From Nocardia aurea (GTDB lineage Bacteria > Actinomycetota > Actinomycetes > Mycobacteriales > Mycobacteriaceae): a DNA stretch of 64,000 nucleotides. Where the stretch lies: the NCBI RefSeq assembly GCF_003123685.1, contig NZ_QCYJ01000130.1:434001-498000 (forward strand), written 5' to 3'. The translations under genes and the position numbers were made by a program. Position 1 is the first letter of the stretch; every line of letters begins with the position of its first letter. The notes under the pieces were generated by a model. The model was not told the origin of the DNA. It saw only the letters and a list, made by a program, of their open reading frames with translations, and did not search any database. Of the stretch, positions 7,395 through 15,989 are shown piece after piece.

Positions 7395-8939
7395 CTACGC
7401 TCCCGGCAACATCGCCCGCACGGTGTCGATCGTGTCGGCCTCTTCGGCCGTCTTGTCCGGGCGGTATCGGACGACGCGCGCGAAACGCAACGCCACCCCG
7501 CCCGGGTATCGCGGACTCACCTGAACGCCGTCGAGAGCGATTTCCACGACCAGTTCCGGCCACAGGTAGACGGTGTACTCGTCGCGGGACCGTTCGTGAC
7601 GCGGGAACTCGGCCGTCTGCCAGTGCAGCAGCGCGTCGGTGAGGCCCTTGAACGTCTTCCCGATCATCACCGGCTCGCCGGTCACCGGATCGCGGGCCCC
7701 GAGATGCAGGTTCGACAGGTATCCGGTCCGGCGTCCGTATCCCCATTCCGCCCCGAGCACCACCAGGTCGAGGGTGTGCGTCGGTTTGATCTTCTGCCAG
7801 GCCCGCCCGCGTCTGCCCGCCGCGTACGGCGCGTTCAGCGATTTGATCATCACGCCCTCGTGGCCCGCCGCCAGCGCGCCGTCGAAATATTCGGCGGCGG
7901 CTTCGGCGTCGGGGCGCAGCAGCGCGGGGATACTGTGCGCGCACGCCACTTTCGTCAGTGCGAGCCTGCGCTCGTGCAGCGGGGCGTCGAGCAGATCCTG
8001 CCCGTCCAGGTGCAGGCAGTCGAAGAAATACGGATGCAGCAGCAGTTCGCGGGTGGGATTGGCCCCCGGAGGCAGCGCGCTCGGGTCGAAGACCGAGAAC
8101 CGGCTCATCGTCTCCTGGAACGGGCGTGGCCGCCCGGCGTCGGTGAGCGCGAGGGTCTCCCCGTCCAGCACGACACTGGCGCAATCCAGGCCGCGTACGA
8201 GTTCGACCAGTTCCGGCACGCTCGCGGTGATATCGCGCAGTGTCCTGGTGAAGACCCGCACGGTGTCGCCGTCGCGGTGGACCTGGATGCGCGCGCCGTC
8301 CATCTTGTGCTCGACGCTCACCTCGCCGCCGAATTCGTCCATCGCCTCCTCCAGGCTCGCGCCGGGAGCGGCGAGCATCGGCTGCACCGGGCGCCCCACC
8401 CGCAACCGGAACCCCGCCAGCGCGTCGACGCCGCCGGTGCGCGCCGCCAGGGCCGTCACCGGCAACTGCCCGCAGAGCATGAAGGCCCGGCGCACCAGTT
8501 CCAGCGGAACATCGGCCGATACCGCCACCGCTTCGCTCACGATGGCGGTGAGCGCGCCCTGTCGCAGTTCACCGGAGAGCAGCCTGATCAGGAAGGCCTG
8601 TTCGGCGGTCGTGGCCGCGGTCCACAACGTCGTGAGAAGGTCTCTGCGCCGATTGACCGAGCCCGCGCCGGTCGTCGCGGCGATCTCGGCGAAGGCGGTG
8701 TCGACCTCGGCGACGGTCAACGCGGGGGATTCGGCGGCCGGGCTTTCCAGGGCCGCGAGAGTACGCCAGCCCGCGCCGATACGCCCCTGTCGCAGCTCAC
8801 CCGAGACCCAGGAGACGACGGGCTCCAGTTCTTCGGGCGCGGCCGTGTCCAGCAGCGCGGCGATGGCGGTGATCTTCGTTTTCCGGGACCGGGTGGCGCG
8901 AACGGTCTCCGAAGCCTGCACGACATCCGAGAACAGCAC
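7395..8939 (-). CDS. ligB: ATP-dependent DNA ligase (LigB-like)
   Basis: 514 residues from a GTG at 8939 (MLFSDVVQASETVRATRSRKTK), the typical start of LigB-type archaeal/actinobacterial ligases. An N-terminal DNA-binding domain is followed by the adenylation domain with the nucleophilic lysine in EHKMDGARIQVH (motif I), then VLDGETLAL (motif III), FFDCLHLDG, GHEGVMIKSLNAPYAAGRRG (motif IV) and WQKIKPTHTLDLVVLGAEWGYG (motif V), then the OB-fold domain. It seals nicks with ATP, supplementing the NAD-dependent LigA. No Ku or polymerase domain is near, so an NHEJ role is not indicated. It is divergent from the ramB-type gene. Confidence 0.92.
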   Translation of the reverse strand: MLFSDVVQASETVRATRSRKTKITAIAALLDTAAPEELEPVVSWVSGELRQGRIGAGWRTLAALESPAAESPALTVAEVDTAFAEIAATTGAGSVNRRRDLLTTLWTAATTAEQAFLIRLLSGELRQGALTAIVSEAVAVSADVPLELVRRAFMLCGQLPVTALAARTGGVDALAGFRLRVGRPVQPMLAAPGASLEEAMDEFGGEVSVEHKMDGARIQVHRDGDTVRVFTRTLRDITASVPELVELVRGLDCASVVLDGETLALTDAGRPRPFQETMSRFSVFDPSALPPGANPTRELLLHPYFFDCLHLDGQDLLDAPLHERRLALTKVACAHSIPALLRPDAEAAAEYFDGALAAGHEGVMIKSLNAPYAAGRRGRAWQKIKPTHTLDLVVLGAEWGYGRRTGYLSNLHLGARDPVTGEPVMIGKTFKGLTDALLHWQTAEFPRHERSRDEYTVYLWPELVVEIALDGVQVSPRYPGGVALRFARVVRYRPDKTAEEADTIDTVRAMLPGA

Positions 8940-8996
8940 CTGACGACCGTAACTCGACGGTGTGACATATCGCTCAGCTCTGCTGTTAATCGCCCA

Positions 8997-9032
8997 TTGG
9001 CACGGCTGCGAAAACCTCCATAAACTGGACAT
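8997..9032 (+). promoter_or_regulatory. Putative promoter of the ramB-type gene, possibly leaderless
   Basis: TTGGCA (8997-9002), an 18-base spacer and TAAACT (9021-9026) form a plausible sigma-70-type promoter. The ATG at 9033 starts only seven bases after the -10 element, exactly where transcription would begin, and there is no Shine-Dalgarno sequence. This would give a leaderless mRNA, common in mycolic-acid actinobacteria. Confidence 0.45.
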
Positions 9033-10439
9033 ATGGCCAAGACTTACGTCGGGGCGCGGCTTCGCCAGCTGCGCACCGAACGAGGACTGAGCCAGGTCTC
9101 ACTCGCCGCGAAGCTGGAGATCTCGGCGAGTTACCTCAATCAGATCGAGCACGATGTGCGACCGCTCACCGTGCCGGTTCTGCTGCGTATCAGCGAAGTG
9201 TTCGGCGTCGACGCGACCTTCTTCTCCTCCCAGGACGACACCAGGCTCATCGCCGAACTCCAAGAGGTCGTCATGGACCAGGAACTCGGTATCGAGGCCG
9301 ACACCCAGGAGATCGCGGATATGGTCTCGGCGCATCCGAGCATGGCCCGCGCCCTGGTGAACATGCACAACCGCTACCGCAACACCAGCGCCCAGCTCGC
9401 CGCCGCCACCGAGGACCGGTTCGCCGACGGTTCCGGCAGCGCGACCATCAGCAAACCGCACGAGGAAGTCCGCGACTTCTTCTATCAGCGCCAGAACTAC
9501 ATCCACGATCTCGACACCGCCGCCGAAGAACTCACCAACCGCATCCGCTTCCACGGCGGCAATGTGAACAGCGAGATCACCCGTCTGCTGCGCGGATACG
9601 ACGTGCGCATCATGGAACGCATCGATCTCGGCGAGGGCGTCCTGCATCGCTACGACCCCGAAACCCTGCAACTGGAGATCTCCCCGCATCTGTCCGGCGG
9701 GCAGCGCACGTTCAAACTGGCCGCCGAACTCGCCTACTTCGAATGCGGCGATCTACTCGAAAAGCTGGTCGAGGAAGGTAATTTCGCGTCCGAGGACACC
9801 AGGAAACTGGCCATGCTCGGCCTGGCGAACTATTTCGCCGCCGCGACGGTGCTGCCCTATACACAGTTCCACGAGATCGCCGAGGATTTCCGCTACGACA
9901 TCGAACGACTATCGGCCTACTTCACCCAGAGCTACGAGACCATCTGTCACCGTCTCTCGACCCTGCAACGGCCGAAACTGCGCGGCGTCCCGTTCTCCTT
10001 CGTGCGCGTGGATCGCGCGGGCAATATGTCGAAACGCCAGTCCGCCACCGGATTCCACTTCTCCTCCAGCGGCGGCACCTGCCCGCTGTGGAATGTCTAC
10101 GAGACATTCGCCTATCCGGGCAAGATCATGAACCAGATCGCCCAGATGCCCGACGGCCGCAAATACCTGTGGATCGCCCGCACCGTCGAACGTCGCGCCA
10201 CCCGCTACGGCCAGCCGGGCAAGACCTTCGCCATCGGGCTCGGCTGCGAACTGCGCCACGCGGGCCGCGTCGTCTACGCCGACGGCATCGACCTCGGCGA
10301 GGCCGCCGCCACACCCATCGGCGCGGGCTGCCGCGTCTGCGAGCGGGCCAACTGCCCGCAGCGGGCATTCCCACCGCTCGGCAGGGTCCTCGACATCAGC
10401 GAGCATCGCAGTTCGGTGTCGCCGTACGTCCTCAAGTAG
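9033..10439 (+). CDS. ramB: XRE/short-chain fatty-acid regulator family protein (RamB-like)
   Basis: 468 residues. An XRE helix-turn-helix occupies residues ~6-60 (LRQLRTERGLSQVSLAAKLEISASYLNQIE). A central helical domain with an HPSMARALVNMHNRY motif follows, then the long DUF2083-type C-terminal domain with LRGVPFSFVRVDRAGNMSKRQSA and a cysteine-containing end (GAGCRVCERANCPQRAFPPLG). This is the layout of RamB (Rv0465c in M. tuberculosis), which regulates glyoxylate/acetate and methylcitrate genes. No icl gene lies beside it here. Related PrpR proteins carry an Fe-S cluster through C-terminal cysteines; the CXXC..C pattern seen here would fit that, by inference. Confidence 0.88.
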   Translation: MAKTYVGARLRQLRTERGLSQVSLAAKLEISASYLNQIEHDVRPLTVPVLLRISEVFGVDATFFSSQDDTRLIAELQEVVMDQELGIEADTQEIADMVSAHPSMARALVNMHNRYRNTSAQLAAATEDRFADGSGSATISKPHEEVRDFFYQRQNYIHDLDTAAEELTNRIRFHGGNVNSEITRLLRGYDVRIMERIDLGEGVLHRYDPETLQLEISPHLSGGQRTFKLAAELAYFECGDLLEKLVEEGNFASEDTRKLAMLGLANYFAAATVLPYTQFHEIAEDFRYDIERLSAYFTQSYETICHRLSTLQRPKLRGVPFSFVRVDRAGNMSKRQSATGFHFSSSGGTCPLWNVYETFAYPGKIMNQIAQMPDGRKYLWIARTVERRATRYGQPGKTFAIGLGCELRHAGRVVYADGIDLGEAAATPIGAGCRVCERANCPQRAFPPLGRVLDISEHRSSVSPYVLK

Positions 10440-10565
10440 GGCCGTGGCGGTCGAACCACGCGGAGTTGTTGCGCCGCGGCGTCCGAACCCGACGTCGGTC
10501 GCGAAGGCGGAAGTCGTGCCCGAATGGCCCGGCGGGAATCGGAACTCCCACCGGGCCGGGGACGC

Positions 10566-11798
10566 TCACGCGGTCGCCACCGGCCGCGACATGCGCAATC
10601 CCACCACCGTGAGCGCGAAGGCGACGATCAGCAGGCCCGCCAATGTCCATGCCAGGACCGGGAATCCGTGCGGAGCGGCGGCGGCCGCGACGATCGGGCC
10701 GACCGTCGCGCCGACGTAGAAACTGAACATGGCGACCGATGAGGCGGCGGCGCGGGCCTCGCCGCCGAGTTCACCCGCCGTCTGCAGGACCGCCGGGGCG
10801 ATCACACCGAGACCGCCGACCAGCACGGCGAGCAGCACCGTCAGGACCGCGAGGTGCGAACCCTCGAAGGTCGCCGCGACCATGGCGAGCGCGGCCACCG
10901 TGACGCCGAGCATCATCTGCCCCGATTTCGACAACCGCGCGAGCGGGATGGCGAGCAGCGGAAGCGCGAGCATGACGGGTAGCGCGCCCGCCCGCAGCGT
11001 CAGCAGTTCGCCGGAACCCTCGACCAGGCCGGTGATCTCGATACCGGTGTAGATGCCGACCATCACCGCCATGCTCAGCGCGCCCGCCACCAGCATCGGC
11101 AGCAGCGCACCGATGCGCAGCACGGCGGGGATCGCGGCGTAACTGTGCCGCAGCGGTTTGTCGCGACCGGCGGGGGCGTCATCGAGCATGACCGAACGCA
11201 GTACCGCCGCGAGTACCGCGAAGAGTACCGCCGAGCCCAGGAATACGGTGCGCCACGGGAACGCGTCGACGACGGTCTGCGAGACGATCTGGGCGATCAC
11301 GGTCGCCGCCAGGAACGATGTCGCCACCGACATGATGACCACCGCCCGATGCGCGGGCTCGACGCGCGTGGCGACATAGGCCATGATCGCGGGCGGCACG
11401 GACCCGACGACCAGCCCCTGCGCCACCCGCAGCGCGATCGCCACCGGCGCGGCGAACGCGAGACCGGTCAATAGCGTGACCACTGCGGCGACGATCATCC
11501 CGGTGACCAGCACCCGGCGGTGACCGTAGCGATCCGACAGCGGTCCGAACAGGACGAAACCGCCCGCGTAACCGAAGGCGAAGGCGCTGATGATCCACGT
11601 CATCGCGCCCGAGCCGACGTCCCATTCCGCTTTCATCGCGGTGAACAGGGGAATAGGTATGTACATCTGCCCGGTCGCGAGCAGTGCGGAGAGCACGAAA
11701 ACGGGAAGGGTACGGCCGGTGTGCGCCCGGGCCGACCCGTTTACAGCAGGGGTCCGAGCCGGGGTACCGGCCGGAAGACGAAGTGTCGGCGATGCCAT
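10566..11798 (-). CDS. MFS efflux transporter (Bcr/Bmr type)
   Basis: 410 residues with about twelve hydrophobic segments. The MFS loop 2-3 motif is present as GPLSDRYGHRRVLVTGM around residue 80, and the motif C region sits in the fifth helix (GLVVGSVPPAIMAY). A drug:H+ antiporter of the 12-helix class is the best assignment. The gene is divergent from a TetR regulator (11873) with a palindromic operator between them, the usual repressor/efflux pump arrangement. Substrate unknown. Confidence 0.85.
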   Translation of the reverse strand: MASPTLRLPAGTPARTPAVNGSARAHTGRTLPVFVLSALLATGQMYIPIPLFTAMKAEWDVGSGAMTWIISAFAFGYAGGFVLFGPLSDRYGHRRVLVTGMIVAAVVTLLTGLAFAAPVAIALRVAQGLVVGSVPPAIMAYVATRVEPAHRAVVIMSVATSFLAATVIAQIVSQTVVDAFPWRTVFLGSAVLFAVLAAVLRSVMLDDAPAGRDKPLRHSYAAIPAVLRIGALLPMLVAGALSMAVMVGIYTGIEITGLVEGSGELLTLRAGALPVMLALPLLAIPLARLSKSGQMMLGVTVAALAMVAATFEGSHLAVLTVLLAVLVGGLGVIAPAVLQTAGELGGEARAAASSVAMFSFYVGATVGPIVAAAAAPHGFPVLAWTLAGLLIVAFALTVVGLRMSRPVATA

Positions 11799-11832
11799 GG
11801 CACGAAGGTAGGCTTCTCACCGGACAGTTGTC

Positions 11833-11848
11833 AACCAAACAGTTGGTT
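11833..11848. promoter_or_regulatory. Palindromic operator between MFS pump and TetR genes
   Basis: AACCAA-ACAG-TTGGTT is a perfect inverted repeat in the 74-bp divergent intergenic region. The direct repeat ACAGTTG occurs at 11824-11830 and again at 11840-11846. This is the natural candidate site for the adjacent TetR regulator, blocking both genes. Confidence 0.6.
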
Positions 11849-11872
11849 TAAAGGGATGGTAAAGTCGGAATC

Positions 11873-12898
11873 ATGACGGCCAGTACCGATGCGCGCACCC
11901 CGGCCGGGCGCGGCGACACCCCGCGACCATCACCCGAGGACCGCGGGGGCGAGACACCGAAACAGACCCAGCGCAGCGACGCGACCAAGCGGGCCCTACT
12001 GCGCGCGGCCCGCGACGAATTCGCGCGCTACGGTCTGGCCGGGGCGCGGGTCGACCGGATCGCCGACACCGCCGGGGTCAACAAGGAGCGCATCTACGGC
12101 CTGTTCGGCAGCAAGGACAAACTCTTCGACGTCATCCTGATCGACACGATGCGCGAATTCCTCGACGTCGTACAGCCACTCGCCGACACCGACCCCGGCG
12201 ACTACGTCGCCAAACTCTTCGACTACCACCGCGACAATCCGCAACTGCTGCGCCTGCTGCTCTGGGAGGGCCTGCACCGCGGCGCCGACGCCCACGACAT
12301 CGACGGCTGGCGCGCGGATCACTACGTGCGCAAATTCGACCGCGCCCAGGAACAATTCGGCGTCGACGAGCAGTACGCGGGCCGCCTCCTGCTCGCCTTC
12401 TGCGGCCTGGCCAACTGGTCCCTCGCCGTCCCCCAGACCACCCGCCTGCTGCTCGGCGCGGCCGCCGACGACACCGACGCCACCCGCGATTTCATGCGGC
12501 GCTTCGCCACCGCCGCGATGCGGAACGAATCGCTGGGCCCCCTCGGCGAACCGGGTGAAACGCCCACGAGCGCACCCGACCGCCCCCTCCCGCCCGGGGC
12601 CGACACCGCACCCGAACTCGATTCGACCAGATCGGTCAATATATTGACCGACACATCGTCGCCCGGTAACCAGACAGCACAACCCGATCGGGCACGCACC
12701 CAACCCGACCTCACCACGTCGGTCGACAACGCCGCCCAGCGCCTCCGCGACGCCCAAGCCGCCGCCGACCTGGCCCGCGCCGAACTCGGAGCGGCCCTGC
12801 GCTCCGCCCACGCCGAAGGCACCAGCGCCAATCAACTCGCCAGGCAGGTCAACGGCACCCTCTCCCGCCCGGTCGTCCTCAAATTACTGGCGGAATGA
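11873..12898 (+). CDS. TetR-family regulator with long C-terminal extension
   Basis: 341 residues, against ~200 for the family. A ~35-residue Pro/Gly-rich lead is followed by the HTH domain (TKRALLRAARDEFARYGLAGARVDRIADTAGVNKERIYGLFGSKDKLF) and the ligand domain to about residue 215. A disordered Pro/Thr linker then leads to a ~60-residue charged helical end (AAQRLRDAQAAADLARAELGAALRSAHAEGTSANQLARQV) that looks like a coiled coil followed by a second small HTH. It probably represses the divergent MFS pump. The linker region contains a 20-bp perfect palindrome at 12632-12651. The ligand is unknown. Confidence 0.85.
   Translation: MTASTDARTPAGRGDTPRPSPEDRGGETPKQTQRSDATKRALLRAARDEFARYGLAGARVDRIADTAGVNKERIYGLFGSKDKLFDVILIDTMREFLDVVQPLADTDPGDYVAKLFDYHRDNPQLLRLLLWEGLHRGADAHDIDGWRADHYVRKFDRAQEQFGVDEQYAGRLLLAFCGLANWSLAVPQTTRLLLGAAADDTDATRDFMRRFATAAMRNESLGPLGEPGETPTSAPDRPLPPGADTAPELDSTRSVNILTDTSSPGNQTAQPDRARTQPDLTTSVDNAAQRLRDAQAAADLARAELGAALRSAHAEGTSANQLARQVNGTLSRPVVLKLLAE
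12632..12651. repeat. 20-bp perfect palindrome inside the tetR linker
   Basis: The half-site TCGGTCAATA is followed directly by its exact complement. It is AT-rich in a GC-rich reading frame and lies in the part encoding the disordered linker. It looks like a regulator-binding site embedded in coding DNA. Confidence 0.6.
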
Positions 12899-13032
12899 CT
12901 ATTCGAGAAAGGACCTAGACACTCCCGCAGCACCGAACGCAGACAAGCAATTGGTACTCGCGTCGACGAGAACGCGCCGGAAGCAGGCGATTCGCCAGCT
13001 AAACTGAGGTGTCACGACGAGGGAGGTGCTGG

Positions 13033-13224
13033 ATGGCGGGACGACGACCAGTCGATGAGCGGGCACGACGAGCGCGCGTGATTCGAGCGGTTCGCACGAC
13101 CAGTGAACTGGAGGGTGCTCGCAGCACCGACGCCACTCGCGCCGACCAGGATGCCTATGTACGCGGCGAAATCGACATAGAACAGTTGGGCGCCAGAGTT
13201 CGAGCGCGTTACAAGCTCGCGTAG
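13033..13224 (+). CDS. Antitoxin of Fic toxin (VbhA-type inhibitor)
   Basis: 63 residues from the ATG at 13033, with GGGAGG eight bases upstream. It carries TSELEG at about residues 23-28, matching the (S/T)xxxE(G/N) inhibitory motif by which class I Fic antitoxins place a glutamate into the Fic ATP pocket. The rest fits VbhA: a short helix, then DQDAYVRGEIDIEQLGARVRARY, the acidic-to-basic tail seen in actinobacterial VbhA-family proteins. The stop overlaps the GTG start of the Fic gene by one base. Antitoxin role is by motif and context. Confidence 0.82.
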   Translation: MAGRRPVDERARRARVIRAVRTTSELEGARSTDATRADQDAYVRGEIDIEQLGARVRARYKLA

Positions 13225-13865
13225 TGCGGCAGGAGCCGTGGGAGACCGGCGAAGCCGAGGCAAGGTGGCTCGGATACTTCATTCCTGGCTGCCAAGTGCT
13301 GCGTAATCGTGTCGGTGCGACGACCCGTGAGCAACTCGCCGACGCGGAAAACGACCTCGTCGAAATAAGGCTGGCCGAGTTGCGGGCAAACCTGCACGTA
13401 GTGAGACGGACGTACGATCTCGACCATCTGCGGGCACTCCACCGAGTCCTCTTCCAAGACGTCTACGAGTGGGCCGGCGACATTCGTAGCGTCGGCCTCG
13501 AAAAGGGTGGCGAATCATTCTGCCCGCCTGCCAATATCGGTCAACCGGTTGCTCATATCTCGGAAGTGATCGCAGAGTCGGATCGGCTGAGGAAGATCGG
13601 CGACAACGACCTGCCGAAGAAACTCTCGTACTTGTACGACTACATCAACTACGCTCACCCATTTCGGGAGGGCAACGGCCGCACGCAACGTGAGTTCTTC
13701 GATCAGTTGCTGGCGGAGTCGGAGCGGGGTATCGCGTGGAATCTGATCGATAAGATCGAGCTTCATGGCGCCTGCCACACCGCACGGGCAGAGGGCGATC
13801 TCACGGGCCTCGAGGCACTGTTCAGCCGGATCCTCGATGACGAGCCGGCCTATTCCTACGACTGA
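13224..13865 (+). CDS. Fic-domain toxin (adenylyltransferase)
   Basis: 213 residues from a GTG overlapping the antitoxin stop. The catalytic Fic motif is complete: HPFREGNGRTQR at about residues 147-158 (HPFx(D/E)GNGRxxR), preceded by the flap region around VGLEKGGESFCPP and the FQDVYEWAGDIR motif upstream. With an intact histidine it should transfer AMP to target hydroxyls (DNA gyrase and topoisomerase IV in the VbhT/FicT class). The paired inhibitor makes this a type II toxin-antitoxin module. No secretion signal was seen, so action is likely inside the cell. Confidence 0.9.
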   Translation: MRQEPWETGEAEARWLGYFIPGCQVLRNRVGATTREQLADAENDLVEIRLAELRANLHVVRRTYDLDHLRALHRVLFQDVYEWAGDIRSVGLEKGGESFCPPANIGQPVAHISEVIAESDRLRKIGDNDLPKKLSYLYDYINYAHPFREGNGRTQREFFDQLLAESERGIAWNLIDKIELHGACHTARAEGDLTGLEALFSRILDDEPAYSYD

Positions 13866-13911
13866 CCCTTATCGGCTCGAGCATGTCATTGCCCGACATC
13901 GGGATGCATAC

Positions 13912-15741
13912 CTAGAACGCGGCTTCGCCCATATTCATGATGTCGTTGTCGATCGCGGCGAGGATATTGCGGGTCGCGGTCAATTGTGGGAGTACGTTCT
14001 TCGCGAAGAAACTCGCGACGGCGACCTTTCCCTCGTAGAAGGGGCGGTCCTTCGCGGTGGCGTCGGCGGCGAGGGCGGAGGCGGCGATCTCGGCTTGTTC
14101 GAGTAGGCGCCAGCCGATGAGGAGGTCGCCGACTGCCATCAGGAAGCGCACCGAACCGAGACCGACCTTGTACAGCTCGGGCGGATCCTGTTGTCCCGCC
14201 ATGGCGTAGCCGGTGAGGGTGGCGGCCATTGCGCCGACGTCGGCGAGTGCGGTGGCGAGCAGGGCGCGTTCGGCCTCGAAACGTCCGGTCGCGGCTTCGA
14301 GGAACGCGGTGATCCTGCCGTTGACGTGGGCCAGTGCGACACCCTGGTCGCGAATGATCTTGCGGAAGAAGAAGTCCTGGGCCTGGATGGCGGTGGTGCC
14401 CTCGTAGAGGGAGTCGATCTTGGCGTCGCGGATGTACTGCTCGATCGGGTAGTCCTGTAGATATCCCGAACCACCCAGGGTTTGCAGGGATTCGGTGAGG
14501 TACTGGTAGGCCCGCTCGGAACCGACGCCCTTGACGATCGGCAGCAGCAGATCGTCGACGCGATGCGCAAGGTCCGCGTCGGCGCCCGAAACCAATTGCG
14601 CCACATCGACGTTCTGATGGGCGGCGGTGTAGAGATAGACCGCGCGCAGACCTTCCGCGTACGCCTTCTGCATGGCGAGGGATCGCCGCACGTCGGGGTG
14701 GTGGGTGATGGTGACGCGCGGCGCGGCCTTGTCCGACATCTGGGTCAGGTCCGCGCCCTGCACCCGCTGCGTGGCGTAGTCGAGCGCGTTGAGATATCCG
14801 GTGGACAGCGTTCCGGTGGATTTGATTCCGACGACCATGCGCGCGTTCTCGATCACCTGGAACATCTGCGCGATGCCGTTGTGCACCCCGCCGACCAACC
14901 AGCCCTTCGCGGGGACGTCGGTGCCGCCGAAGGTGAGTTCACAGGTCGGCGAGGATTTCAGGCCCATCTTGTGTTCGAGCCCGGTCACGAAGACGCCGTT
15001 GCGTTCGCCGAGTTCGAGTGTCTCGAAATCGAAAAGGTACTTCGGCACGTAGAACAGCGACAATCCCTTGGTGCCGGGGCCCGCGCCCTCGGGCCTGGCC
15101 AGCACCAGGTGGAAGACGTTCTCGGCGACGTCGCCCACATCGGCTCCGGAGATGAACCGTTTCACGCCTTCGATATGCCAGGAGCCGTCCTCCTGCGCGA
15201 TCGCCTTGGCGCGACCCGCGCCCACATCGGAGCCCGCGTCGGGTTCGGTCAGCACCATGGTGCCCTGCCAGCCGCGTTCGTAGCCGGTCCGCGCCCAGTG
15301 CTGCTGCTCCTCGGTGCCGACGTTGTAGAGCACCGAGCCGAGAACCGGGCCGAGGTTGAAGAAGCTGGCCGAGGGATTCGCGCAGGTGAGCATCTCCTGG
15401 ACCGCCCACACGATCGCGGCGGGCGCGGGGGTGCCGCCCATACCCTCGGGCAGTCCGAGCCTGCTCCAATCCGCCTCGTCGACGGTCAGGATGGTCTTGC
15501 GCAACGGTTCGGGTACCGAGATCGAAAAGGTAGCCGGATCGTAGGTGATGGGGTCGCGGTCGGCGGTGGCGAACGATTCGGCGATCGGCCCTTCGGACAG
15601 TCGCCGCACCTCGGCCAGGATCTCGCGCACGGTATCGGAGTCCAGGTCGCCGTAGGCGCCGGTATCGAGGAGCTTGTCCAGCTGCAACACCTCGAACAGG
15701 TTGAACTCGATATCTCGCACGTTCGCCCGGTAATGCCCCAC
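13912..15741 (-). CDS. fadE5: Acyl-CoA dehydrogenase (FadE5-like)
   Basis: 609 residues, the size of M. tuberculosis FadE5 rather than the ~380 of ordinary acyl-CoA dehydrogenases. It opens HYRANVRDIEFNLFEVLQLDKLL, diagnostic of this long subfamily, and contains FAD/substrate motifs (MVLTEPDAGSDVG near residue 185, TFGGTDVPAKGW), the LGGSGYL..YPIEQYIRDAKI stretch and a C-terminal DUF-type helical extension. FAD-dependent alpha,beta-dehydrogenation of fatty acyl-CoA is the established role. GTG start at 15741 with GAGGAGG just upstream. It sits alone between two toxin-antitoxin-like modules. Confidence 0.9.
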   Translation of the reverse strand: MGHYRANVRDIEFNLFEVLQLDKLLDTGAYGDLDSDTVREILAEVRRLSEGPIAESFATADRDPITYDPATFSISVPEPLRKTILTVDEADWSRLGLPEGMGGTPAPAAIVWAVQEMLTCANPSASFFNLGPVLGSVLYNVGTEEQQHWARTGYERGWQGTMVLTEPDAGSDVGAGRAKAIAQEDGSWHIEGVKRFISGADVGDVAENVFHLVLARPEGAGPGTKGLSLFYVPKYLFDFETLELGERNGVFVTGLEHKMGLKSSPTCELTFGGTDVPAKGWLVGGVHNGIAQMFQVIENARMVVGIKSTGTLSTGYLNALDYATQRVQGADLTQMSDKAAPRVTITHHPDVRRSLAMQKAYAEGLRAVYLYTAAHQNVDVAQLVSGADADLAHRVDDLLLPIVKGVGSERAYQYLTESLQTLGGSGYLQDYPIEQYIRDAKIDSLYEGTTAIQAQDFFFRKIIRDQGVALAHVNGRITAFLEAATGRFEAERALLATALADVGAMAATLTGYAMAGQQDPPELYKVGLGSVRFLMAVGDLLIGWRLLEQAEIAASALAADATAKDRPFYEGKVAVASFFAKNVLPQLTATRNILAAIDNDIMNMGEAAF

Positions 15742-15873
15742 CGCGGCCTCCTCGACTCACGACAGGCGGGATCACACGACCCCGCATCCGACTCCTGGCG
15801 CTGTACGAGTCCACAGCCTGCCGCATCCCGTTCCGGCTACGCAACCGTAGGGACGCCGACACGAACGGTCGAT

Positions 15874-15899
15874 CGATCCCCCGCTTACATCGGGGATCG
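15874..15899. repeat. Inverted repeat in the fadE5/HTH divergent region
   Basis: CGATCCCC (15874-15881) and its complement (15892-15899) are separated by ten bases. It lies about 130 bp upstream of fadE5 and 90 bp upstream of the divergent HTH gene; it could be an operator or a short stem-loop. Confidence 0.3.
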
Positions 15900-15989
15900 C
15901 AGTGCCGTCCGAGCGACCGTCTTGTACATATCTATGACATCTGATCAGTGTGTATTGCCTGAATAGGTCGCAAGTGAGACCATTTACGC

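Noticed and set aside
8990..9020. A RamB autoregulatory site (TGCRAAA-like) in CTGCGAAAAC
   Set aside because: The match to the published AAACTTTGCAAA-type site is too partial to claim.
8940..9032. An upstream start for the DNA ligase gene overlapping the ramB-type promoter
   Set aside because: The family starts at LFSDVV; the extra 31 residues have no similarity and would overlap the divergent promoter.
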